Of a DNA stretch of 64,000 nucleotides, positions 51,904 to 60,681 are shown one piece after another. The stretch comes from JACOTV01 sp964579395 (lineage in GTDB: Bacteria > Patescibacteriota > Microgenomatia > UBA1406 > GWC2-37-13). The position numbers were made by a program, and so were the translations under genes. The notes beneath the pieces are model-generated. The model made no database searches. It was not told the origin of the DNA and saw only the letters and a list, made by a program, of their open reading frames with translations. The number at the start of each line of letters is the position of its first letter. Position 1 is the first letter of the stretch. The stretch is from the NCBI GenBank assembly GCA_964579395.1, contig CAZOFT010000001.1:229345-293344 (forward strand). The letters run 5' to 3'.

Positions 51904-53886
51904 ATGCATACAGACGGAGTCATCATCACATTGCTGGTCACACTCGTATTTCTTCTCTTTTCCTCTGTCTTACAGGTCGCATCGAAACGCTATTCGGTGC
52001 TTCCATACACAGTCGCCCTGCTTCTTGCAGGGTTTTTTATGCAGTGGCTGAATAAAGCATTGAGCTTGGGGCTTCACTTGGAGATCTCGCACAGCCTGAT
52101 CTACCACCTGCTTTTGCCGTTACTTTTGTTTGAATCGGGTATGCACATCAACATTCACCAATTCAAGCTGCAATTTAAGACCATTACCTTTATGGCCACG
52201 TTCGGCCTTATGGTGTCTGTGGGTGTTGTGGCGACAGTGCTCGTGTATGCTCTTGGGGTCGGTTGGGGAGAGGCGCTTCTCTTTGGTTCAATCATCTCAG
52301 CTACGGATCCGATTGCGGTAATCACCCTCTTTAAGACTTTGGGTGCACCCAAGCGCCTTGGACTGCTGGCCGATGGCGAAAGCATGCTCAACGACGCAAC
52401 CGGTGTCATCATGTATCGTATCATGGCGATTCTTATAGTCGGCGCAGAAGGCGCAGACAAACCGACCGTCTTTTCGTCAATCGGCAACTTCTTATATGTC
52501 TTTTTGGGAAGCATGCTCTTTGGTGCAGTGGCCGGATACCTCTTTTCACGCATCATTGAAAAAGTCAAAAGCGATCGTTTGATCGAGATGACGCTCACGG
52601 TAGTATTGGCGATTGGCACATTTGTATTGTCTGAACTCTTGTTTGAACTATCAGGCGTCATAACCACAGTTATTGCCGCTATCATCATGGGGAACCTGGG
52701 GCAAACCAAGATCTCACACGATGTTCACGAGTTTATTCATGAGGCTTGGGAATACTTTGCCTTTTTGGCAGTTTCACTTGTGTTCTTTTTTGCCACCTAC
52801 AATCTGGACATTGGCATCTTCCACAATCGTATTACAGAGGCCCTGACTGCTATTGTGGCCGTTTTGATTGGTCGCGCCGTATCGGTATATCTCAGCTCCT
52901 ACATCTCTAATCGCTCAGGTTTTTTTGCCGATGAACCTAATATCCCCACCAACTGGCAACACATTCTCAATTGGGGAGGGTTGCGTGGTGTAATCCCGCT
53001 TGTATTGGTGTACTCAATCCCTGAATCATACCCACATCGGGATCTGATGCTGGTATTCACCATGTCGGCATTTCTATTTACACTCCTGATTAATGGACTC
53101 ACCATACGACCTGTTTTGTTGGGCCTCAAACTACATATTCCTTCTTCTCAGGATCGTCTGCGCCAATTGATACACAATATCTTTACGCTAGAGACCGAAA
53201 AAGAAACGCTTGAAAATCCGGCCTTTGCCGAATTTGACGCACAGACGATACGCGCCATGAAAGACACTCGTACTCAATCACAAACCGAGATGTATAAAGA
53301 TCTCTGTGCCGTAGATGATATTGACCTCTTTCGCCGTAGCCTACAGATTGAAGTCCTTAACCTGGAGCGCCAGGCATTGCAGCGCCTGTATGCACTCGAT
53401 CGCATCTCACAAGATGCATACTATAACTTTGATGCAGAGCTTGATATGCAGCAGGATGCACTTGAATATCCAGATCTGTTTGAGGGTGTCAACTCATATC
53501 GCCACAAGGGGAAAGTCCGCTCACGCCGATCATTTCGCCAAAGCCTCTACCAATTACGCCGACTTGCTAGTTCACTGCCACTACTGAAACCCTTTACTCG
53601 AAAATCAGAAGATGATCTTATCTCAAATCGTATTGGTGTGCTGACGGCACGTGTTGTGACCAGCGAAACGGTGTTTGATTTTCTGCGCCACATGGAGCAG
53701 ATTGTGAGTAAAAATAAAACATTGCGTACTGTTATTACAGAAGAAGAAGTGCATCATAAAAAACTGATCAAAAAGAATCAGTTTGAGCTGTCAGAGCTTG
53801 CGAAAAAATATAAAAAAATATATACCGCATACCAAGAAGGGCATGCCGCCAACCTCATTCAAACTCTTAGTCTGAGTCATTCTTAA
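51904..53886 (+). CDS. Na+/H+ antiporter (CPA1/NhaP-like) with long cytoplasmic tail
   Basis: 660 residues. The first ~430 form twelve or so helices with the CPA1 signatures ISATDPIAVITLFKTLGAP and DGESMLNDATGV (the ion-binding Asp pair) and NWGGLRGVIPLVLVYS. A ~230-residue hydrophilic, helix-rich tail follows (residues ~430-660) and probably regulates transport. TATAAT at 51845-51850 lies 11 nt before an in-frame GTG at 51862 that would add 14 residues; that start is possible and would fit near-leaderless initiation. The 3' end overlaps the convergent rhomboid gene by 4 nt. Confidence 0.88.
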   Translation: MHTDGVIITLLVTLVFLLFSSVLQVASKRYSVLPYTVALLLAGFFMQWLNKALSLGLHLEISHSLIYHLLLPLLLFESGMHINIHQFKLQFKTITFMATFGLMVSVGVVATVLVYALGVGWGEALLFGSIISATDPIAVITLFKTLGAPKRLGLLADGESMLNDATGVIMYRIMAILIVGAEGADKPTVFSSIGNFLYVFLGSMLFGAVAGYLFSRIIEKVKSDRLIEMTLTVVLAIGTFVLSELLFELSGVITTVIAAIIMGNLGQTKISHDVHEFIHEAWEYFAFLAVSLVFFFATYNLDIGIFHNRITEALTAIVAVLIGRAVSVYLSSYISNRSGFFADEPNIPTNWQHILNWGGLRGVIPLVLVYSIPESYPHRDLMLVFTMSAFLFTLLINGLTIRPVLLGLKLHIPSSQDRLRQLIHNIFTLETEKETLENPAFAEFDAQTIRAMKDTRTQSQTEMYKDLCAVDDIDLFRRSLQIEVLNLERQALQRLYALDRISQDAYYNFDAELDMQQDALEYPDLFEGVNSYRHKGKVRSRRSFRQSLYQLRRLASSLPLLKPFTRKSEDDLISNRIGVLTARVVTSETVFDFLRHMEQIVSKNKTLRTVITEEEVHHKKLIKKNQFELSELAKKYKKIYTAYQEGHAANLIQTLSLSHS

Positions 53887-54536
53887 AGATACTGAACCCG
53901 CGGACGAAACACTTGTGTTGCCAGCAGACCAAATACAAAGCCACCGATGTGTGCAAAAAAGGCAACTCCCCCTACGTCCTGCCCACCCAAACTCGCAACT
54001 CCGGAAAACACTTGCACCACAAACCAGTATCCGAGAATCACCCAGGCCGGCACGCGAACAATAGTCCAGATCACAATAAGAGCTACGATGCTTCGCACTT
54101 CTGAATTACGAAACAACAAAAAGTAAGCACCTGCCACGGCCGCCACCGCGCCCGATGCTCCAAGTAGGGGAATGGTGCTGCTGGGCATTATGGCATATTG
54201 CGCAAACGTCGCAGCCACCCCACCCAACAGGTAAAACAATGCATAGCGTATATGACCAAATTCGTCTTCAATATTGTCACCGAAAATATGCAAAAACCAC
54301 ATGTTTCCGAGTATGTGCATGAGACTCCCGTGCATAAACATGGCATACAATACATTCAGATACGAAGCGGGGGAGAGCAAGGAAAAATGGGCAGGTGTGA
54401 AGGCGTATTGCGAGATAAAAGTGTCGGTATTGTAAGCTCCCAGCTCCATAATAAATACAACGATATTGAGTGCAATAATCACATAATTGACGATGGGAAA
54501 TGTGCGGCGAGGATTTATATCAGAGAGCGGAATCAT
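53883..54536 (-). CDS. Rhomboid-family intramembrane serine protease
   Basis: 217 residues, six or seven helices. HILGNMWFLHIFGDNIED near residues 74-91 is the conserved oxyanion-side segment. Ser128 in LLGASGAVAAV and His196 in AHIGGFVFG are the catalytic dyad. It should cleave within or next to transmembrane segments of other proteins. GATAAT on the reverse strand (54551-54546) ends 9 nt before the ATG. Known bacterial rhomboids serve in protein quality control or signal release; the substrate here is unknown. Confidence 0.9.
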   Translation of the reverse strand: MIPLSDINPRRTFPIVNYVIIALNIVVFIMELGAYNTDTFISQYAFTPAHFSLLSPASYLNVLYAMFMHGSLMHILGNMWFLHIFGDNIEDEFGHIRYALFYLLGGVAATFAQYAIMPSSTIPLLGASGAVAAVAGAYFLLFRNSEVRSIVALIVIWTIVRVPAWVILGYWFVVQVFSGVASLGGQDVGGVAFFAHIGGFVFGLLATQVFRPRVQYL

Positions 54537-54680
54537 GTTGAAACTATTATCTCACACTCAACAAGTACGCGAAAACACCCTGAGACAATACCCCATAGAA
54601 TAAGGTGTCACTTCCTACACTCACTGAAACAATAGTTCGGTTTTGTCAGAATTTTGTCAATCCATATCCTATGCGAGTCC

Positions 54681-54692
54681 TATAATACTTGA
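54681..54692 (+). promoter_or_regulatory. -10 box, leaderless start at 54693
   Basis: TATAAT at 54681-54686 ends 6 nt before the ATG. Confidence 0.55.
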
Positions 54693-55889
54693 ATGGGAAG
54701 AGCAGAATCATACAGACCAGATGTACTGGGTCAAGGAAATTGTGGATTTTCGCCCGCTGCACAAGCAATACTGGATGCCGGGCTGCAAGAGCGAAGACGT
54801 GCACAGCCGTTTGACGGACTTGCTACAAGACCGCTTGATGTGCCACCGTTTGGGGTCGTGGCTGCAGTCGGTATAACAACCGGCTACTCACCCGAAAATA
54901 AAAACCGTATCAATACCGACCCGTCGGCAATGATCGAAATACTGAGTGGCGAGGGATCGCTGTGTGAACAAATCCCAACTGGACCTGAAAAAAGCGATCC
55001 GAACATTCTGTTTGCTCTCTCCGGCAGCCCCTATACTGATCCGCGTGATCCGACCACTGAGCATTTCATGTCGTTCTTTCATCACCCGGAAGACCCTCAA
55101 TTTTACACACTGGAAACCCTCACCTCAAAACAAATCGGCATGCTGGTAAATGTGGCTCACACCTACATCAATCGAGGCCCGAGTCGGCGCATGGCGGGGA
55201 TCAATATCGGCACCCAAGGCGAAGCGGGAGTCGGCTCGAGCCAAGGATGGAAGAATCTGCATCTGCAGTGTTTTAGTATGCCCACCCCCTCAAATCGTAG
55301 GGTAATTTCAGAAATGCAGCCGAAAGAAAGGGAATACGTTGACGCAAAGGTGCCGCCGCATCGGCTCAGGCAGCAGCATCTTCGTGACCTGTTGACAGAA
55401 GAGACACAGGCTTTTTTTGGAGACGGAGGTGTTACGCGCACATCGGCCGAGCATCCTGATATGTTCGATATTGTGCTGCCGGAACACATCTCCGCAGAAT
55501 ATATCGGCGAATATATAAAACAGCTGCATGAGTATATGACCGAGATACACACGTTTCACCGAGAGCGTGCGTTTAGCGACCTGCATGCACCATGGCCCAC
55601 ATCGCCGCTTATGACCATTGGTTTTGCCAAACAGCAAGGAGTCCATGCGATGCGAATCGCCATAAACAGCGCTCCCGGCGGCACCCCCAGAGGAGTAGCT
55701 GAATCGCTTGGTGTATGGCCAAGAAGACCCAGCAATAACGGAGTGAGCTCAGACACGATAACCCAAAGCGAAATGGCAACGGAGCAGCAGTGGGATGCGT
55801 TTGTGAACCGAACAAAGGCCGCGGCGCGTGCAACTTGTATCGCACTCACGCATCAAATGCCTCCCGACACACATCCAGAACGCTCCTGA
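54693..55889 (+). CDS. Hypothetical protein, 398 aa, possible distant GalT/HIT-like fold
   Basis: A soluble protein with no signal peptide. Residues 171-192 read N-I-G-T ... G-V-G-S-S-Q ... N-L-H-L-Q, which recalls the NxG...GASxxHxHxQ active-site line of galactose-1-phosphate uridylyltransferase and HIT-fold nucleotide hydrolases, though the first His of the HxHxQ is replaced by Asn. A nucleotidyltransferase or hydrolase relative that has lost or changed its catalytic residue is possible but unproven. The 3' end overlaps the convergent beta-lactamase-like gene by 44 nt. The start is set by TATAAT 6 nt upstream. Confidence 0.5.
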   Translation: MGRAESYRPDVLGQGNCGFSPAAQAILDAGLQERRRAQPFDGLATRPLDVPPFGVVAAVGITTGYSPENKNRINTDPSAMIEILSGEGSLCEQIPTGPEKSDPNILFALSGSPYTDPRDPTTEHFMSFFHHPEDPQFYTLETLTSKQIGMLVNVAHTYINRGPSRRMAGINIGTQGEAGVGSSQGWKNLHLQCFSMPTPSNRRVISEMQPKEREYVDAKVPPHRLRQQHLRDLLTEETQAFFGDGGVTRTSAEHPDMFDIVLPEHISAEYIGEYIKQLHEYMTEIHTFHRERAFSDLHAPWPTSPLMTIGFAKQQGVHAMRIAINSAPGGTPRGVAESLGVWPRRPSNNGVSSDTITQSEMATEQQWDAFVNRTKAAARATCIALTHQMPPDTHPERS

Positions 55890-56919
55890 AAAAGCCGTTT
55901 CGCAGCATATAGTCCGGTTGCCGGCGTGGATACGTGTGATTGCTCAAAATGACGACTCCCAGAGATGATTCGATATCCGCGTAGAGCAAGCTACCCGTAA
56001 ATCCGGTTTTGAAAATAGCAGTCTCCGGCACGTGACCCACCGCTTCACTGGGACCGACAGACCAGCCCAACCCCATTGCAGGACGTAAGGCAGCGTCAAC
56101 CGGCATCATCGCATGTTCCAGCAGCTCACGCCCGATAATAGTACGCCCGTCATAAATCCCTTCATCAAGAAGCATCCCGACAACCCGCATCAGATCACCT
56201 GCTGTCGAAAACAGTCCGGCAGACCCGGGAACCAAGCCAACCTGCTGCAGCGCGTATGCAGATTCATCATGCACAACACCTCGCACTTCACCACGTGCTA
56301 GATTCACCTCAGTCGGAGCAACATCCGCCTCATCACAAAATGTCGCCGGGAAAAAGCCGGTTCTGCGCATCCCGAGGGGATCAAACAGCATTGACTGAGC
56401 AATATGATCCAACCGCACGCCGGCCAGCCGCTCCAAAATAAGCCCCAAAAAAATGGCAGTCGCATTGCAGTAGTGAGTGGCAGTGCCCGGAGGCTCAGAC
56501 GGCATCGCAGTATAGAGCGTGTGCAAGAGTTCATCCGGCTTTTTATCTACCAGCGCGGACATGCGGACTCCCCAATTGACTTGATAAGAGAGCAGGTGCC
56601 TCATGGTGATTTCATTGCGATAGCCGCCGGTGTAGCCGGGGAGATAGTCTTTGAGAAGCCCGTCCAGATCGATATGTCCCTGGTCGACATACATCAACGT
56701 AAGAAGCGACGTAGGAACGACTTTTGTGACTGAAGCAACATCGTATACTGTCGCAGCAGTGACCTCCGGACTGTCCGGGTCGTATGCTGTGCGGCCCGCT
56801 GCAACAATGAGCGGTGAGCTCATATCGCCACCGATTACGCCGACTACTGCACCCGGCACCACATGCGAATCACGGTGTTCACGAATAATGCGGGAGATTG
56901 CGTCCTCAAGGCCTTTCAT
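55846..56919 (-). CDS. Serine hydrolase, class C beta-lactamase/DD-peptidase fold
   Basis: 357 residues from MKGLEDAI. The SxxK motif is Ser63-Val-Thr-Lys66 (DVASVTKVV), the second motif is Tyr150-Cys-Asn152 (ATHYCNA), and the C-terminal FKTGFTGSLLYADI replaces the usual KTG or HTG strand. No signal peptide is evident, so it may act in the cytoplasm or be exported unusually. Relatives are esterases, D-aminopeptidases and penicillin-binding-like enzymes; antibiotic resistance should not be assumed. TATAGT on the reverse strand (56931-56926) ends 6 nt before the ATG. Confidence 0.82.
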   Translation of the reverse strand: MKGLEDAISRIIREHRDSHVVPGAVVGVIGGDMSSPLIVAAGRTAYDPDSPEVTAATVYDVASVTKVVPTSLLTLMYVDQGHIDLDGLLKDYLPGYTGGYRNEITMRHLLSYQVNWGVRMSALVDKKPDELLHTLYTAMPSEPPGTATHYCNATAIFLGLILERLAGVRLDHIAQSMLFDPLGMRRTGFFPATFCDEADVAPTEVNLARGEVRGVVHDESAYALQQVGLVPGSAGLFSTAGDLMRVVGMLLDEGIYDGRTIIGRELLEHAMMPVDAALRPAMGLGWSVGPSEAVGHVPETAIFKTGFTGSLLYADIESSLGVVILSNHTYPRRQPDYMLRNGFFRSVLDVCREAFDA

Positions 56920-56965
56920 GCATTCACTATAGCACGGGGCGGGGGCACAATGAAGCGGAAACGAG

Positions 56966-58480
56966 TTACGTCCTGTTGCGCTTACTAGCATGGGTAGGAG
57001 TTACCGCGCCCCACTGCGCAACAAACTGCAGTGCTTCATCGTATCCATTGAGTGCGTGAAAAACACGACTTTCCCGACCATTATTTTCATCGGTATAAAA
57101 AGGCTCTTGAGCCCCGTAGGGAGTGCGAAACACATCGCGTATCGTGTCTGCTGTAGCCGTACGATGGGGTTTACTGGTATCGCGATAGATGCGAGCCACT
57201 TCCGCCGCGCTCATGCCGGATACGGTACTGGTGACCACATGCACTGTACCGGTACGGCCGTGATAACTGAGCTGCATATCATTGACCAGATTCGTTTGCG
57301 GATCATAATATCCCATATACACATGGCGCGTATCAATACGGTCACCGGTGTCAGAGCTCACCATCTGCATATAGCTGGGAGCACCGGCATCGATCTGCTT
57401 CGGCGTCAAGGCGACTGTGCGAACGACTGCATCGTGTAGGGCACCGGGCATCATCTTTCCCAAATTACATGATCGCGCATCAGGCAGTCGAGAATCTGCA
57501 GCTTCCTGCATATCAGTCAGAAGAGAAGCCACATTGGTACAGCCGTGCATGTATTCTGCCAGATACGCCGCCTCATGCGCTCGTACCGGGCGAAATGTAT
57601 CAGTGCCGTGCCAAGCGCGCATACGCACATCAGTCGCTTCACGGTCAAACACATCCTGCACAGGGCGCTTTTCATCGACCAGCACCGACAATGACACACC
57701 GTCATGTCGATAGTAGCGCATCCGCAGCAGCGGCTCATCGTCTGCGCTGATAACCGTACTATTGACTCCTACAATGGTTTCCTCAGGTGTGCGTCGAATA
57801 CTGGCCACCGGTTCTGTCGCAAGCACCAGCCAGTGTGTTCCGAATGTATCAAGAAGTTCATCCGTGTGATCTGACACCGTTTCTGCAGGCTCTTGATGCT
57901 CCAGACTCAACTCTTCCACAATCCGCTCCAACGGCTCATCCATATCCAAAGCGCGGTAGTTGCGCTGCATGTTGATGATCAATCCGTGGACAAAGGTATT
58001 TTTATCATCTTCTGACACGGGGATACCTGTCGCCACAAACCCGGTGTGCTCAAGCTCCGCCATCTGCCCCTCATCCAAAAGCGCCTCAATCGGCGCATCA
58101 GTCACATCCTGCTCCAGGTAGTAGTCGAGAAATTGGTCTTTTTCACGCGAGCCGGAAACCGCATGCTTCTGACAGATCCATCCGGCCGCTGTCATATGCC
58201 ACACTTCGCCGTACTGCTTGCCTGCGTCGCGGGTTACGCGCGCTATGCGAGCCAGCGCATGTGACGGACACAAGTTTTCCTGCAGCGCCACGACCGCATC
58301 GTGGGGGCGCACGCCCGATCCTTCTTTGCGGGTCAGCTGACGATGGTCGCGCAATTCGCGCACGTCACGCAGCTTGTTCAGCCACATCATACCGTCAAAC
58401 TGCTCAAGCGTAGGAATAGCCACACCAAGTTCGGCAGTTTCGGCAGAATCGATAGGAGTATAAACCGATGCTTCTTTCAT
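56966..58480 (-). CDS. Hypothetical protein, 504 aa
   Basis: A long soluble acidic protein beginning MKEASVYTPIDSAETAELG. It has a Cys/His early segment (NLCPSHALARIARV and WICQKHAV) and a later YMGYYDPQTNLVNDMQLSYHG stretch, but no recognised catalytic motif, signal peptide or membrane helix. TACAAT on the reverse strand (58492-58487) ends 6 nt before the ATG. It is one of several 200-500-aa orphans scattered through the second half of the window. I can assign no function. Confidence 0.6.
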   Translation of the reverse strand: MKEASVYTPIDSAETAELGVAIPTLEQFDGMMWLNKLRDVRELRDHRQLTRKEGSGVRPHDAVVALQENLCPSHALARIARVTRDAGKQYGEVWHMTAAGWICQKHAVSGSREKDQFLDYYLEQDVTDAPIEALLDEGQMAELEHTGFVATGIPVSEDDKNTFVHGLIINMQRNYRALDMDEPLERIVEELSLEHQEPAETVSDHTDELLDTFGTHWLVLATEPVASIRRTPEETIVGVNSTVISADDEPLLRMRYYRHDGVSLSVLVDEKRPVQDVFDREATDVRMRAWHGTDTFRPVRAHEAAYLAEYMHGCTNVASLLTDMQEAADSRLPDARSCNLGKMMPGALHDAVVRTVALTPKQIDAGAPSYMQMVSSDTGDRIDTRHVYMGYYDPQTNLVNDMQLSYHGRTGTVHVVTSTVSGMSAAEVARIYRDTSKPHRTATADTIRDVFRTPYGAQEPFYTDENNGRESRVFHALNGYDEALQFVAQWGAVTPTHASKRNRT

Positions 58481-58598
58481 CCGGTCATTGTACTATAGGC
58501 GCAGGATCGACTCAATCATTCATACTGAAACATACATGAAGATGTCAGACTATAGCGCTTGGTATAATATCTTTTCTACGTAATTATATGCGCACATT

Positions 58599-60674
58599 AT
58601 GACAGCCGAGTCACGACCAAAACCATTTGAAAGGCAGCGCCTTGAAGAGGTGATCCCTCATGACAGACTGACCGTATTGAGTAACAAGCTTGAAGCGTTT
58701 GAGCGGGGTGACAGAGCAGATCATCCGCTACTGCAGGAAGCTATTGTAGTCGGTCGTCGCATCATCGCCACCTATGATCGACTCCAATGGCGGCGACAAC
58801 ACGGTCCAAAGCCGGACGATCCAGCTCAGGCAGCAAGCCAAACCAGACACATCATGCACAGACCCTTGACGGCAAAGGAGGCAGAATTGAATTTTAATTA
58901 TGCATTTGCCTGGTGTATGGAGACAGCAGAACGCGTGATGAAAACACTTGGCGAACAAGTTGCTGAAGAAGATGCTCTACACATCGCGGCGCGATCACTG
59001 GGAGCCTACGCCAAAGAGCGCTTTATCACATCCAATCTGCCGCTTGTAGATTTTTTTGCGCGTCCACATGTGCAGGCACTCGGTCAAGAGCATGCGGATG
59101 ACCTGCTTGCAGTTGGTACTCACGGTTTGGGGCGCGCAGTCGAATTGTATGACTACCGAAAGGGTTTTGCATTTTCTACCTTTGCACAGTGGCATATTCG
59201 CGAACAAATGCAAAAATATCGTCGACGAACAGAGCGGATTCGACGTCACGAAAACACCTTTACCGCCCTTACTCCCACTGATGCCTTTCACCCGTTTGAA
59301 GATTCCATCGCTTCCCCAAACACACCTGATCCTGAAAATGCCGGGATACGCACTGTCGAGGCTGGCTGGCTACAGGAGAGACTTGGATTACTTGACGTGC
59401 GGGCGCGGAGCATGCTCACAGATCGTTTCGGCATCGGAACAGATAGGGAGGGGGTGTCGATCAACAGTCTGGCAAAAAAGTATCGACTCAGCGAAACAGA
59501 GGTGGAGCGTCAACTGGGAGAGATAATAAACCATCTGCAAAGCGGCGAGGGAGTCTATGCCGCACCGCATCCGCTGCATAATCAGGCAGTCTTGCGCGCT
59601 CTTTCTGGCGCATCATATGAAGAAGTTGCTGCTTTTTGGCTCAACCGTTATCTTCGTCTTCGCCCGAAAACGGTATCGCGCCTCCTGCAGCAAGATTGGA
59701 AACCGATATCAGCGCGCCTGAGTGCTTTGATGGTCCATACCGATAGTGAACCGGTTGAGATAACGACGCCCGAAGAATTTGAAGCAACCATACTGGAATA
59801 CCTGGCAACTAAAAAAGATGATGCCCCGGAACCACCCAAACAAATAATGCGTATGACACACTGGAAAGGGGTGGATCTGGAAGACATAACCATAAGAACC
59901 GGCTTCAACCTGATAGGGGCACGCATACACATTCCCTCTGAAAAGGCACGGCAATTAATTGCACAGGGAGCCTTTGTATGGGCACACGAACTGCAGGCCG
60001 AGCTTGATCTCAGTCGGGATGCACTGCGAAAACGTATCGGGGACGCGCGCTTTTATGCCACTTCACCCCACCGGACATGGGGAAAATTGATACCGGTTGA
60101 GGTTGCCGACAGTCTGAGGGCTGCCGAAACCACGAGGCGAGAAACACAAACCGTGTCACAACGCTCCCTCTATCAACATGTCGGAGCGCGATATCCAAGA
60201 AAGTGGCTCGCCGGGCGTGGTGCCGATCAGTTTGACAAAACAGCTGCACAAGAGATGCTTGAGGAGCATCGGGAACATCAGGAAGATTTCGCCAAAAGAA
60301 CCAGCGCGCGCGAGGTGACTCGCAGACTCGACATCTCACAAACCACATTGGTCCGATGGACTCGTGAGCTTGGCATCACCACTACCCGCACCCCGCTTGA
60401 TGCGCATCTTGTGCTGTACAGTGAAGAGGATATCGAGCGACTTGCCGAACACGGCGGTACGCCGCCTGAGGAGACTGAGCTTTCATTAGGTGAAATCTTG
60501 CACAGCGTGCAATACCAAATCACCCGATCAGCCCTTTTAAAACAGATTCAAAAACTCATTGATGAACAGGGAGTTGCGACGCCGATCCGAAAAGGTCGAC
60601 TGGGCGGGGTAAAATCACCACACTATCCGGATTGGTTTGTAGAGGAGTTGAACAGGCGGTATGGAGGCAAGTAA
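58599..60674 (+). CDS. Sigma-70-like factor with long C-terminal DNA-binding extension
   Basis: 691 residues. Residues ~136-215 match sigma region 2: RFITSNLPLVDFFARPHVQ, then DDLLAVGTHGLGRAVELYDY and GFAFSTFAQWHIREQMQKY, the core-binding and -10 recognition/melting helices. Residues ~255-315 look like region 4 or a 3/4 hybrid (DVRARSMLTDRFG, INSLAKKYRLSETEVERQL). The next ~370 residues are not found in ordinary sigma factors and contain at least three further helix-turn-helix-like units (near 458-505, 567-610 and 630-685; for example REVTRRLDISQTTLVRWTREL). TATAAT lies about 30 nt upstream. It may be an alternative sigma or a sigma-derived DNA-binding regulator; the closest known families are SigA/SigF-like. 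Confidence 0.75.
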   Translation: MTAESRPKPFERQRLEEVIPHDRLTVLSNKLEAFERGDRADHPLLQEAIVVGRRIIATYDRLQWRRQHGPKPDDPAQAASQTRHIMHRPLTAKEAELNFNYAFAWCMETAERVMKTLGEQVAEEDALHIAARSLGAYAKERFITSNLPLVDFFARPHVQALGQEHADDLLAVGTHGLGRAVELYDYRKGFAFSTFAQWHIREQMQKYRRRTERIRRHENTFTALTPTDAFHPFEDSIASPNTPDPENAGIRTVEAGWLQERLGLLDVRARSMLTDRFGIGTDREGVSINSLAKKYRLSETEVERQLGEIINHLQSGEGVYAAPHPLHNQAVLRALSGASYEEVAAFWLNRYLRLRPKTVSRLLQQDWKPISARLSALMVHTDSEPVEITTPEEFEATILEYLATKKDDAPEPPKQIMRMTHWKGVDLEDITIRTGFNLIGARIHIPSEKARQLIAQGAFVWAHELQAELDLSRDALRKRIGDARFYATSPHRTWGKLIPVEVADSLRAAETTRRETQTVSQRSLYQHVGARYPRKWLAGRGADQFDKTAAQEMLEEHREHQEDFAKRTSAREVTRRLDISQTTLVRWTRELGITTTRTPLDAHLVLYSEEDIERLAEHGGTPPEETELSLGEILHSVQYQITRSALLKQIQKLIDEQGVATPIRKGRLGGVKSPHYPDWFVEELNRRYGGK

Positions 60675-60681
60675 CTGCTGA

